A DNA stretch of 64,000 nucleotides from Rhabditoides inermis. Lineage: Eukaryota > Nematoda > Chromadorea > Rhabditida > Rhabditidae. Every line of letters begins with the position of its first letter. The stretch's first letter is position 1. Positions 32,574 through 41,597 of the stretch are shown in pieces. Location of the stretch: NCBI GenBank assembly GCA_963966185.1, contig CAWZYM010000197.1, positions 268,501-332,500 of the forward strand, in the 5' to 3' direction. A model generated the notes under the pieces. That model worked only from the letters and a program-made list of their open reading frames with translations. It was not told where the DNA came from and searched no databases. A program made the translations under genes and the position numbers.

Positions 32574-33534
32574 AAGAGAAAGAGAGATGGAGGGGGGAGG
32601 AGAAGGAGGGAAGAGAGAGAGTAGGCATAACTGTCTCTCGGAAGTCGCAGTGACTGCTGTAGACGTGAGAGTAGAAGAGTAGACAGAAGTTGCCATAGTA
32701 CTGTCTCTAGAAAATTGTTGTCACCGATGCGGAGACGTGAGAATAGACAAGAGAGAGAAAGATGGGGAGAGAGAGAGAAGGTAGGAGTAGGAGAGAGAAA
32801 AGAGGAGAGAGAAGGGAGACTAGACATAACTGTCTTTCGAAAGTCGTAGTGATAGTGATTACTGCAGATGTGAAAGTAAGAGTGAAAGAGGTGACGAAAG
32901 GTGGAAGTGGACAGAAGAAAACATAGTAATGTCTCTAGAAAGTTTTTGTCACATTTTAAGAAAAAGATGCAGTAGACAAACAAGAGCATATGTAGTATTA
33001 GTATTTAGTATTGTCCCTAGAAAGTTGACAGTAGAGTAAACAATAGAGAATATAATACTGTTTCTAGAGAACATAATACTGAGAGAGAAAGAGAAAGAGA
33101 GAAAGAGATAGGGAGACAGTGGTAGAGGGAGAAGAGAGAGAGGAGAGATAGGGGAAAGTAGAACTGTGTCGAGGAGGAGAGAGAGAAAAAGAGAAAGATA
33201 GAGAGAGAGGGGCGGGAGGAGGGGAGGAGGAGGGAGATAGGTTGGAAAGTAGACAGAACAGTGTAGAGGAGAAAGAGATGGGGCGGTGTACATCTGTGAA
33301 ACATAAAATAAGTGAAAAAGAAGTAAGAGAGACAGTTAGAAACTACAAAAATTATGCTACATATACAAAATACATAGAACTTAAACACTTCAAATACGAC
33401 CCTTGCGTGTATGTATCTTCGCAAAAGTCATTAGAGTGCATTCAACTATCAAACATGCAAGACGAACTTTTCTTCTATTTTTCTATTTTCGTAAACCTAG
33501 TGCGGAGGCGCGCGACAGTGCGCCGGAGCGCTAG
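31167..33534 (+). mobile_element. Last Helitron-type unit of the array
   Basis: The unit starts TCCCCC, soon followed by the shared CTATGGTGTCTGTC block, and ends with CTAGTGCGGAGGCGCGCG and its partner arm GTGCGCCGGAGCGCTAG (33497-33534). Between about 32400 and 33070 it holds a diverged tandem repeat with AGTACTGTCTCTAGAAAGTTGT-like blocks and GA tracts. Its terminal hairpin closely resembles the hairpin in the 139-bp satellite. No convincing gene lies inside. Confidence 0.6.
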
Positions 33535-33812
33535 TCGGTCGTCTTCAGTTCAAACAAGGTAGTGTTTTCGAAAAAGTAGTTCCGGTAGGATCGGGAAACG
33601 CGGGTCAGAATGACACGCTTCCTCCTCTCCTCTCCATCTCCAATAGGAATAGGTGTGGAAATCGGTGGACTCACAGGTACAGGGGTCTCCTTGTGTTTGG
33701 CGAGCTCGTCGATCCTCTGCCTCAGCTCCTCGTTTTGCTCCTCCAAATAGGCGATGGACTCGTTCACCATACTGCACAGACGAGCGCCCGATGTGACGCT
33801 CAGTTCATTGAA
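33535..33812 (-). pseudogene. Middle piece of the split coiled-coil protein frame (part 2 of 3)
   Basis: On the minus strand this reads FNELSVTSGARLCSMVNES, then a coiled-coil heptad stretch IAYLEEQNEELRQRIDEL, a Pro/Thr linker, and a basic stretch ERRKRVILTRVSRSYRNYFF. At its 3' end the CTAG of the Helitron-type terminus supplies the bases of a TAG stop. At its 5' end it is cut by a second Helitron-type element at 33813. Parts 1 and 3 are at 34895-35083 and 19349-19649. Confidence 0.65.
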
Positions 33813-34894
33813 TTTCTTTGAAAAGTACTTGCGTAAACAGATGAACTTTGTCTTATCCCAATGCAGCAAAAGCACATGCATAGAGCGTTTACAAATACTA
33901 ACACAAACCTGCACCTCTCTCTCCTCTCTTTCTCTCTTATTTCTCCTATTTGTGTTCACTGGTTAGTATCAACAGAACCCCCCGAATGCGCAGGTTTGTG
34001 TTAGTATTTGTAAACGCTCTATGCATGTGCTTTTGCTGCATTGGGATAAGACAAAGTTCATCTGTTTACGCAAGTACTTTTCAAAGAAAATATATGTCCT
34101 TTTGTTAAATTTCATAGAAATTTTGAATATGTGCTGAATTATGACTATTCATCTGGATTATATCAAAAACTACTATCTCTCACTCCCTCTGTTCTCTCCT
34201 TCTCTTCGTCCCTTCTCTCTCTTTCACTGTTCCTTCTCTCTCTTTCACTGTTCTCTCTCTCTCTCACTCTCACTTTCTGCCCTTCTCTCTCTGTTTCTTT
34301 ATATCTTTCTGCTCTTCTATCAACGTTTACAAATACTAACACAAATCTCGGCCGTTCTCTCTCTTCTTACTCTCATGTACCACAGATCACACGTTACGTT
34401 TCGGATCGCCGTTACGTTTCACAAAACGTTTTCCCCCACATATTTTCTCACTACCGTTCGGAGTCGCGCCTACTGCGCTCTTTCTCCTGGTTATAGTTGG
34501 CGGACCCAAAACAACGCAAACCCGGCGCGAATTAGACGCTGGCGGCGGCGGGGCGAACTACAATCAAAGTGCTAGTTGGAGAACACGCGCAGAAAACGCG
34601 AGAGAGTACGCTTTCGGCAGAGAGTCAGAGTTACCGGACACGACACCCACCCACCCACCCACACGCTGGCCTCTCACCTCATGGGTGCGCGAGATCGCTC
34701 ATAACTTCTTTCGGAGAAAAGATACAAAGATGCCCACGACCAATAATCTGTCCTACGGAACGGTGCGAATCTAACTAACATAAATTGGAAGAGTCCACAT
34801 TGTTGTTAACATGACCTTTGAATATCGCTTCTTGAAAATTCTGGCGCGAGCCCTATCCTAAGCCAAAAGAGAGGGCGCTGCGCGCCCTCTCTAA
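33813..34894 (+). mobile_element. Second Helitron-type family (Y), copy 1
   Basis: The 5' end is a giant hairpin: 33813-33912 and 33990-34089 are perfect 100-nt inverted repeats around a TC-rich 77-nt loop. The body follows, and the 3' end is AGAGAGGGCGC-TGC-GCGCCCTCTCT closing on CTAA at 34894, then T. The host base before it is A and after it T. Removing it restores the reading frame of the interrupted protein (LSQT then FNEL). No coding frame of its own is visible. Confidence 0.72.
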
Positions 34895-35083
34895 TGTCTG
34901 CGAGAGGAAGTCGCGAAGGTGGTCAGCCGAGTTCAAAATGGAAGAAGGCGACAGGCCAGGAGTGAGGAATTGAATAGGTGTTGCCGAAAAAGGATTAGAA
35001 CTAGTAGAATCAGTTGAAGTAGTGCCAGAATTGGGCTGCTTGGCAAATTTGCTGGAAGACTTGGATGTTTTGCCTTTCCTCAT
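34895..35083 (-). pseudogene. N-terminal piece of the split coiled-coil protein frame (part 1 of 3)
   Basis: This starts MRKGKTSKSSSKFAKQPNSG at 35083, then a Ser/Thr/Pro-rich stretch and LNSADHLRDFLSQT before it is cut by family Y copy 1. The basic, Ser-rich start and downstream coiled coil fit an RNA-binding ORF1-type protein or a nematode orphan gene. A LINE remnant begins about 35 nt upstream of the ATG, so the promoter or an upstream ORF may be lost. Confidence 0.6.
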
Positions 35084-35119
35084 GGCGAGAGATTACAGCC
35101 GCTCAGCGCGAGCGAAAGA

Positions 35120-35766
35120 GCAGAATTGACGTGGTCTTGTGCCATGTCCATAACAGCGTCCATCCACTGCCAGTTGTGAGTGTTCCAAGCTCTGCGAAAC
35201 GAAATGTTACTCGAATTAATTTTGGCACGCACGGCAGGCGTGGGCCCTGACATCCAGCTTCAGCTTCTCGTCCCATGTGGCGTGTTTCCTTCCTGGGCCT
35301 CGTCTCCACTCCGGCGGCAGTAGTGTGAGCGCAGCTTGCTTCACAATCCGATGGTCTTCTCGTCGCAGCACGTGTCCCAAGAGACGAACTCTCGTTGCCG
35401 CCACTTGCCGCGAGGGGGTGGGCAGCTTGGACTTTTTGCGCAGGAGACGGGAGTAGATGTTGTTTACATCCCGATACAACTGCGAGTTGTGGCGACGGTT
35501 TGAAGAAGTAGCCTAGCACCCTGCGCGAGAATTTCCGTTCCGCCGTATCCAGCTTCTCCTCTAGCTTCTTATTGAGAGCCCAAGTGCCGGATCCGTAGAG
35601 CATCGCAGGTCGGATGGCGGTGAGGTAGATCCGCAGCTTGACGTGTTCGATCTCCACAAAACCTTTTCCAGCGAATTGAACGCGGAACAGGCTTGGGCGA
35701 TTCGCGCTTCCACATCCTTAGTAAGGTCGGCGTCGCTGCTAATCCACGAACCGAGCTAACGGAAGA
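35120..35766 (-). mobile_element. RTE-like LINE fragment, 3' part of the reverse transcriptase ORF
   Basis: Minus-strand frames match the C-terminal part of the LINE ORF at 50731-51741: KLRIYLTAIRPAMLYGSGTW, EEKLDTAERKFSRR and LLRKKSKLPTPSRQVAATRV are shared. At least two frameshifts break it. It continues at 37171-37783; the two parts were one insertion, later split by family Y copy 2. Confidence 0.85.
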
Positions 35767-35897
35767 TTTTCTTTAAAAAAGTACTCGGCGTAAAGAGATG
35801 AACTTTGTCTTAACCCAATCCAGCAAAAGTACATCTATAAAACGTTTACAAATACAAACACAAACCTGCACATCTCTCTCTCTCTCTTCTCTCTCTA

Positions 35898-35941
<44 letters not shown>

Positions 35942-36506
35942 CTCTCCTATCCTATGTTTTTACTGAATTCTTCTCTGTTCATGTCGTTGTGGTAACTTGT
36001 TAGCAACAACAACATAACATTTCAGTATGCGCAGGTTTGTGTTAGTATTTGTAAACGTTTTATAGATGTACTTTTGCTGGATTGGGTTAAAAGAACAGTG
36101 GCGACTTATTTCTGCCACAACCTGCCACAACTCCTCATTTTCACACGAGCAAAACATTTGGCGGGAACGGGAATAGAACCAGCGAACTCGGTTTCATAAC
36201 GCAGCGCACATGCACTGAGCCAAGAAGCAAGTGACCGGCGGTGTGTTCATTTGCGGTGATGTCTCCGACCCCAGTTTTTGCCACTGTTGCTTTAAGACAA
36301 AGTTCATCTCTTTACGCCGAGTACTTTTTTAAGAAAATATATGTGCTTTTGTTGAATTTCAAAGAAATTCCGATATGTGCTGAACTACATATGACTATTC
36401 ATCTAGACTGGATTATATCAAATTATTCTATCTATCTCCTTCTGTTCTCTCCTCCCTCTGTTCCTTCTATCTCGCTCAGCTCTCACTCAATGTTATTCCA
36501 CTTTTT

Positions 36507-36546
<40 letters not shown>

Positions 36547-37170
36547 TCTCTCTTTCTCTCTCCTCTCTCTCGCTTTCTCTCTCTCTCTCTCTCTTTTTTC
36601 CATCTCTCTCTTTGTCATTCTCTCTCCATCTTTCTCTGCCCATCTCTCTCAATATCTGCCATTATCTCTCTCATATCTGCCCTTTTCTTTCTTCTTTCTC
36701 CCATGCACCACACGTCACAACGTATTCACGGATCGCCGTTACGTTTCACAAAAAGTTTTTCCATCATATTTTCTCACTACCAGTCGATATCGCGCCTTTT
36801 GCGCTCTTTCTCCTGGTTATAGTTGGCGGAATCAAAACAATGTAAACCCGGCGCGCATTAGATGCTGGCGGCGGCGTGGCGGACTACACGCAAAGTGCAA
36901 GTTGGGAAAAGTCGTGACGGGAAGGAAGGACACGAAACACGCTGGCCTTTCGCCTAATGCGCGCGCGGGATCGCGCATAACTTCTTTCAGAGAAGAGATA
37001 CAAAGATGCCGTCGACCAGTGATCTGGCCTACGGAACGGTGCGAATATAACTAGCATGATTTGGACGAGTTCACATTGTTGATAATATGACCTTTGGATA
37101 TAGCTTCTTGAGAATTCTGGCGCGAGCCTTATCCTAAGCCAAAAGAGAGGGCGCTGCGCGCCCTCTCTAA
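35767..37170 (+). mobile_element. Helitron-type family Y, copy 2 (inside a LINE)
   Basis: It starts TTTTCTTT after a host A and ends GCGCCCTCTCTAA before a host T. The intact LINE copy near 51405-51430 gives an approximate empty site. The left arm of the 5' palindrome is about 35767-35872; the right arm is split by a small TTAA-flanked insert (36027-36090 and 36292-36335). The arms agree apart from about one substitution and one indel. Long TC microsatellites lie at about 35880-35940 and 36510-36600. Confidence 0.72.
36091..36291. mobile_element. TTAA-flanked MITE with a tRNA-like segment
   Basis: TTAA lies at both borders (36087-36090 and 36292-36295). The ends AAGAACAGTGGC and GCCACTGTTGCTT form short imperfect inverted repeats, as in piggyBac-type MITEs. 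On the minus strand about 36155-36225 contains TGGCTCAGTGC and GGTTCTATTCC, which resemble the A and B boxes of a tRNA gene, so it may carry a tRNA-derived (SINE-like) piece. It is unlikely to be a working tRNA. Confidence 0.6.
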
Positions 37171-37783
37171 TGTTGTTCTGCGCGATCTCTCCATTGACAG
37201 TGAACTCCTCCTCTACTCCTCGCGGGATGGTCATCGACTCGCACTTGTCCGGCCTGAGGGCCAGACCGTATGAGGCGGCGAAGAGACTGAGACGGTCGAC
37301 GGCTTTCTGTAGGCTAACAGGGTCTTCTCCCAGAAAAGTCGCATCACGTCGTCGATGACATAATTGAACAGAAGCGGGCCGCAGACGGATCCTTGGCGCA
37401 CTCCAGTACGGACGGCGAACTGCTGCGTGATTCTGCAAGGAGTGCGGACAGCGGCAGTAGTAGTACAGGTCTCGTAGAATGTCAACTAGCGGGGACTGGT
37501 ACTCCGTCGGCGCGCACCGCATCGAAGAGGCGGTCTCGATCGGGACTGTCGAATGCTGCCCGGAAGTCAACAAAGATGATATAAGTCGGATCCTTGAATC
37601 GAGCACGCAGTTTGACGATTCGTCTCAGAGAGAAGGCAGCATCGATGGTGGGCCTTCCTGGGCGGAATCCGTGCTGCTCGTCTCAGGCGGTCTTTTCGCG
37701 GTGCTCCACAATGCGAAGTAGCAGCAGACGCTCCACCAGCCCGTAGCACACGCGGATCAGTGAGATACCACGATAGTTGGCTG
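37171..37783 (-). mobile_element. RTE-like LINE fragment, palm domain of the reverse transcriptase
   Basis: Minus-strand pieces in shifted frames read DPTYIIFVDFRAAFD, RTGVRQGSVCGPLLFNYV and RPDKCESMTIPRGVEEEF. These are the A and B motifs and downstream part of a non-LTR reverse transcriptase. Compared with the copy at 51.7 kb, a block with the YADD catalytic motif is deleted. The fragment is dead. Confidence 0.85.
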
Positions 37784-38059
37784 TAAACATCATATACATC
37801 ATCTACAAATGCATCGTACGCTATCACTCGAACATCACTAGCTGACAGTTCGCGTGTTGGATTCAACTCATTGATTTCGATCATGACACGACATCGCATG
37901 ACACGACACAAGTCTCGTCGGTTTCGTTTGATCGAAGTGCGACTGTGCACAGAGGTCGACTAGATCCGCCAGCATCGACATACCCATGCGAACTATAGAC
38001 AACGTAATACAACGAATTTCTGTCCAATTAGCATATCGATTAGCAAGGCAAACTCGTCC

Positions 38060-38144
38060 CTATTTGCATTGTCATTAGCCTGATGATAATTAGCCATTCC
38101 TAGCGATCTCGCCGATTTGCATGTCTGGAGGGGCGAATAAAAGG
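38060..38144 (+). promoter_or_regulatory. MSP core promoter
   Basis: An AATAAAAGGCG TATA-like box lies at 38136-38146, about 30 nt before the ATG. Upstream are a GATAA site (38085-38089) and two ATTTGCAT-type octamers (about 38062 and 38114). GATA sites close to the start are typical for nematode msp genes, which respond to a GATA factor in spermatogenesis. Confidence 0.55.
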
Positions 38145-38176
38145 CGGGCGCGGCGGGCTGCCGGCATCCATTCGCC

Positions 38177-38611
38177 ATGGCTCAGTCCGTCGCTCCCGGA
38201 GATATCAACACCCAGCCGGGTACCAAGATCGTCTTCAACGCCCCCTACGATGACAAGCACACCTACCACATCAAGGTGCGTGAATATCGATCGAATATCG
38301 ATCATTGAATGATTGGTCTTTTTCAGATCACCAACACCGGTGGTCGCCGCATCGGATGGGCCATCAAGACCACCAACATGAAGCGCCTCGGCGTCGACCC
38401 GCCGTGCGGAGTGCTCGACCCCAAGGAGGCCGTGCTGATGGCCGTCTCTTGCGACGCGTTCAAGTTCGGAGAGGAGGACACCAACAACGACCGCATCACC
38501 ATCGAGTGGACCAACACCCCCGATGGCGCCGCCAAGACCTTCCGCCGCGAGTGGTTCCAGGGCGACGGAATGGTCCGCCGCAAGAACCTCCCCATCGAGT
38601 ACAACCCTTGA
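38177..38611 (+). CDS. msp: Major sperm protein, complete
   Basis: MSP is the cytoskeletal protein that drives crawling of nematode amoeboid sperm and, when released, signals oocyte maturation. Two exons, 38177-38275 and 38327-38611, give 127 aa, the usual MSP length. The protein starts [20 protein letters not shown] and carries [27 protein letters not shown], and ends [11 protein letters not shown]. It is a single immunoglobulin-like MSP domain without a signal peptide, as expected for its leaderless release. An AATAAA signal lies at 38639-38644. It sits alone between LINE remnants and an unrelated gene. The frame is fully intact. Confidence 0.98.
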
Positions 38612-38638
38612 ACGTTAACGACTTTCACGAAACGCGTC

Positions 38639-38644
38639 AATAAA
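38639..38644 (+). terminator. Polyadenylation signal of MSP
   Basis: AATAAA lies 27 nt after the TGA stop, the usual short 3' UTR of an msp gene. Confidence 0.7.
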
Positions 38645-39223
38645 TGTGTGCAATTCAAGTGTTGCGTTGTGCATCCCATCGTGTTATAGTGATAATTCTC
38701 ATTAGAAAAATACGCGCCAATTTTCTCGCCGACATTGTGTTTTTGTTTTCTCGTTTATGTTTTTGTTTGTTTCTGTTGATATTGGAATTACGATCGTTCC
38801 ATTCATCGCATCGCATCATTCTTGTAGTGAGGGTCATCGTATACCACTAGCCCCGCCCCTTTTTCTCTCAAACCCCGGCGGCGCCATCCGCTCTCACCGC
38901 CGCTGCCGCCGCCGCTACTCTGTCCGTCTCTCGCAGTATTAGTTGTTTTCCCTCGCTTGTTGTTATCGCTATTACTCTCTTCACCCCTCCGGATTACCCC
39001 CACAACCCCCTATTACTTTCGATTTTGTCTTGTTTATGCAGTTTGCCGCCTGATTCGCTGGCGCGATAAGCGCGTGGTGTTTGAATGAGCAGCAACACCC
39101 GCGTTGCAATTGCGCCACCCGTGACGCTCGCTATCAGCTCTTTGCCCCTTTGTTATCGCTAGATTACCACATATCGCATTCCGTCCATTCAGCCAGACTC
39201 GGTGTCGTTTTGAGTTTTGCGTC

Positions 39224-40460
39224 ATGTCGCACGCTCGCGACGGATCGCTACTCCGCAAGAAGCAGCAGCAGTGGGCGCGCGACAAAGGTACTGTTTTTTG
39301 TTTGTTTTAAACTTTTTCAAATTTGCATGACATACTCGCTGTTACGTTTTGTTCTAATACGTTCTTTGTCCCCATTATATACTTGCCGTCGTTCATCTCG
39401 CCGTTTCTAATCTGGGGTCAGATCTGCCGCGGGTCTCTCTCTCCTCTCTTTCCGGCTGGCGTACTAATTGACATATATATATCTGTCGGGCCCCCGGCGG
39501 GAGGCACCTGTCCCCTCTGACCCGGATGTCATAAACCGATGATACCACTCGAAACCAGCATACCCGTCTAGCCGAGGCCCGCGATCGATCGATCGCCTCA
39601 TTTGCTCATTTGCATGGGTTGTTGCTGAGAAATGGCTCTAGGTTCACAGCGTGTGATCAGCTATAGCCGCCGAAAAACGAGTTTAATGGTTGATTGAAGG
39701 CATGTCAAGGAGGGACAACTGCTTGGCGAGTCGCTCCTCGGTTTTTTTGTTGCGTGTTTACAGCCTCGTATATCACCGGTGATCCTTTTTGATACTCCGT
39801 GCATGTTGGGGGTGGAAAAAGAGAGGGGGGAGCGTCGTTTAGGAATGGGCTCGTGCCATCGCTAGCCGAGGCAAACTCGTTTCCGAATATGGCCATCCAC
39901 CTTCTTCCCATGCAGAATCATCGCGTGCACCTTGACGCCTCATACAATGCCAAATGCGTTTTAATGCGATCTTGAGGTGTTGAGATTTCTGCGATGGGAA
40001 ATAAAAACTGCTGGAAGAGGACGACAGTATTACGGTCATCAATCATATTATCACAAATCAAATAAAAACGTGACCATGGGAGATTTTAGGTATACAAGCT
40101 AGACCGAATAGCTGTGCTTTCAGAGGACCCCACCGTGACGGAGACGTGGTTCCCGTTCGGGGCGCCGGGATGCGGATCGCCGAATCGACCGAGGGACGAC
40201 AGGGCCGGATCGCAGCCTGCGGAGGAGTGCAAGGTGCGGACGGACACACAGTCTGATTCCGAAGTTTCTTTGTGTCCTCGAGTTCTGAAATATTCTGAAT
40301 TCTGCAATTCTAAAATTATATTCTTTTTTGTTCTTTTTTCAAATTCAATTCTGAAGTATTTCGAAGAGAGTGATCGCAACTTGTACAGGACGCGCAGCTC
40401 TCGCCAGCCGCCCGCGTCATCTCCAACAGCAGCAGCACAGAGAACGTCGCTCCCGGCAAG
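39224..40460 (+). CDS. Unrecognised gene, first three exons only
   Basis: Exons 39224-39287, 40124-40233 and 40389-40460 join in phase into 82 aa: a basic, Gln-rich start MSHARDGSLLRKKQQQWARDK, then TWFPFGAPGCGSPNRP and a Ser-rich tail ending ENVAPGK. The third exon ends with a normal donor (AAG|gtgcgc) but no further exon in frame was found. About 530 nt later the sequence turns into the duplicated ELL intron (from about 40993). The gene therefore looks cut by the rearrangement. Splicing into the first ELL exon at 41598 would be out of phase. I do not recognise the family. Confidence 0.6.
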
Positions 40461-40992
40461 GTGCGCATCTCCCTCCCTCTCTCTCTCTTCTCCCCCTCTC
40501 TCTCTCTCTTCTCCCCCCTCTCTCTCCCTCTCTCCCTCTTCCCCTCTCTCTCTACCCTGTTTGCATTCTCGTTTTTATGTTCGACTTGGCATTTCGTATC
40601 GCGCACGGCTGTTTTAGTCAGAGTTGAATCACACACGGTGCCGGATGGAGAATGGGGAGAACTAGCATGTTGCTGTGGGTGAATGGTATAACGAGTCATA
40701 GCATATAGTGAGTGAAGGGAAATATGGGAGAGGGATCTGCGAAAGAAAGTGCAACAGCTGTGCGCGATAGAGTGAAGAGAACTGTATTGTGTTTATAGCA
40801 GCTGCCAAGAGGCGCTTTTTTGAGAGAGTAAGAGAGACGACGTCATATGTTATATGTTTAGCACCCAATATCGTCTCACATAGTCTTGCCTCGTAAAATT
40901 GCCCTCGAGTATCTCGATCCCCTTGGTCATAAGCGGATTGACGCTGCTTCGGGCTAATTTCGTTGATTGCTCCGTGATACCCGCAGGGGGAG
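40461..40992. other. Sequence between the cut gene and the ELL intron copy
   Basis: It contains a TC-rich tract (about 40466-40556) and a stretch at 40860-40990 that reads open on the minus strand (GIEILEGNFTRQDYVRRY) but matches nothing I know. The change to ELL intron homology occurs near 40993, so this is the rearrangement breakpoint region. Confidence 0.5.
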
Positions 40993-41585
40993 AGTATCCA
41001 CTACTGTCACCGATTGGAATCGTTTCTCTTTCTCTCTCTTTCTCTCTCTTTCTCTCTCTTTCTCTCTTTCTTTCTTTCTTTCTCTCTTTCTCTCTCTCTC
41101 TCTCTCTTTCTCCTCTCCCCCTCCCCCTCCCCCTCGCCGCTATATCAATGGCGCTATCGATGCGGGCGGGCGTCGGTGGGGAAGGGACGGCCGTCGCCTG
41201 CGCATTGTGTGTGTGCGTGCTTGTGTGATGATGAAAGTCTTGTTGCGAATCGTAAGCTGGGCGTGGAGACGGAAAGCGAGCGGACACACTCTCACGTGGT
41301 CACACACATGCTCGATACCAACACGATTGGAAAGAAGATGCCAAAGAAGGACGGCTGGGAGGGAAGAGAATGAAGAGAGGGGATGGAACGATTGATGGGG
41401 GCGTGCAGTGCACATGTACGTGGATGGGAAGAGAAGGGGGATGGGAACAGGTTACATGCGCGCCCATATTGCATCATGATGATTGTGCGGGGGTGGGTGA
41501 AGGTGGAGGCAAGCACACAGTATCAAAGTAGCATTGAGGGAGTAATGGATGGTACAGTAAGCAGCAATTGATGATACAGTAACGA
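40993..41585 (+). repeat. Inverted copy of an ELL intron segment (right copy)
   Basis: Matches bases 1-570 read on the minus strand. It includes a TTTCTCTCTC tract (41027-41110) where the left copy has its GA tract, so even the microsatellite position is conserved. It directly precedes the first ELL exon of the right half. Confidence 0.75.
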
Positions 41586-41597
41586 GTGCGTGTTGAG

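Larger units (their letters stand above)
19650..33534 (+). mobile_element. Head-to-tail array of non-autonomous Helitron-type elements
   Basis: Units end in a GC-rich inverted repeat closing on CTAG, at 20915, 22172, 25594, 28324, 31166 and 33534. In every case the next bases are TC. Soon after each of the first five junctions comes a shared 5' region resembling AAAATnnnCTATGGTGTCTGTC; the first unit starts with a similar sequence at about 19660. A CTRR 3' end behind a hairpin, a TC 5' end and insertion between A and T are the classic Helitron signature. Here the hairpin reaches the very end, as in Helentron-like families. No Rep or helicase frame was found, so the units are non-autonomous. 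Interior content differs strongly between units. Confidence 0.65.

Noticed and set aside
36155..36225. A functional tRNA gene on the minus strand
   Set aside because: Only box-like words are present; I could not fold a full cloverleaf with a paired acceptor stem.
40860..40990. Minus-strand frame GIEILEGNFTRQDYVRRY as an exon
   Set aside because: Open but short, no convincing splice sites and no recognisable family; kept only as unexplained breakpoint sequence.
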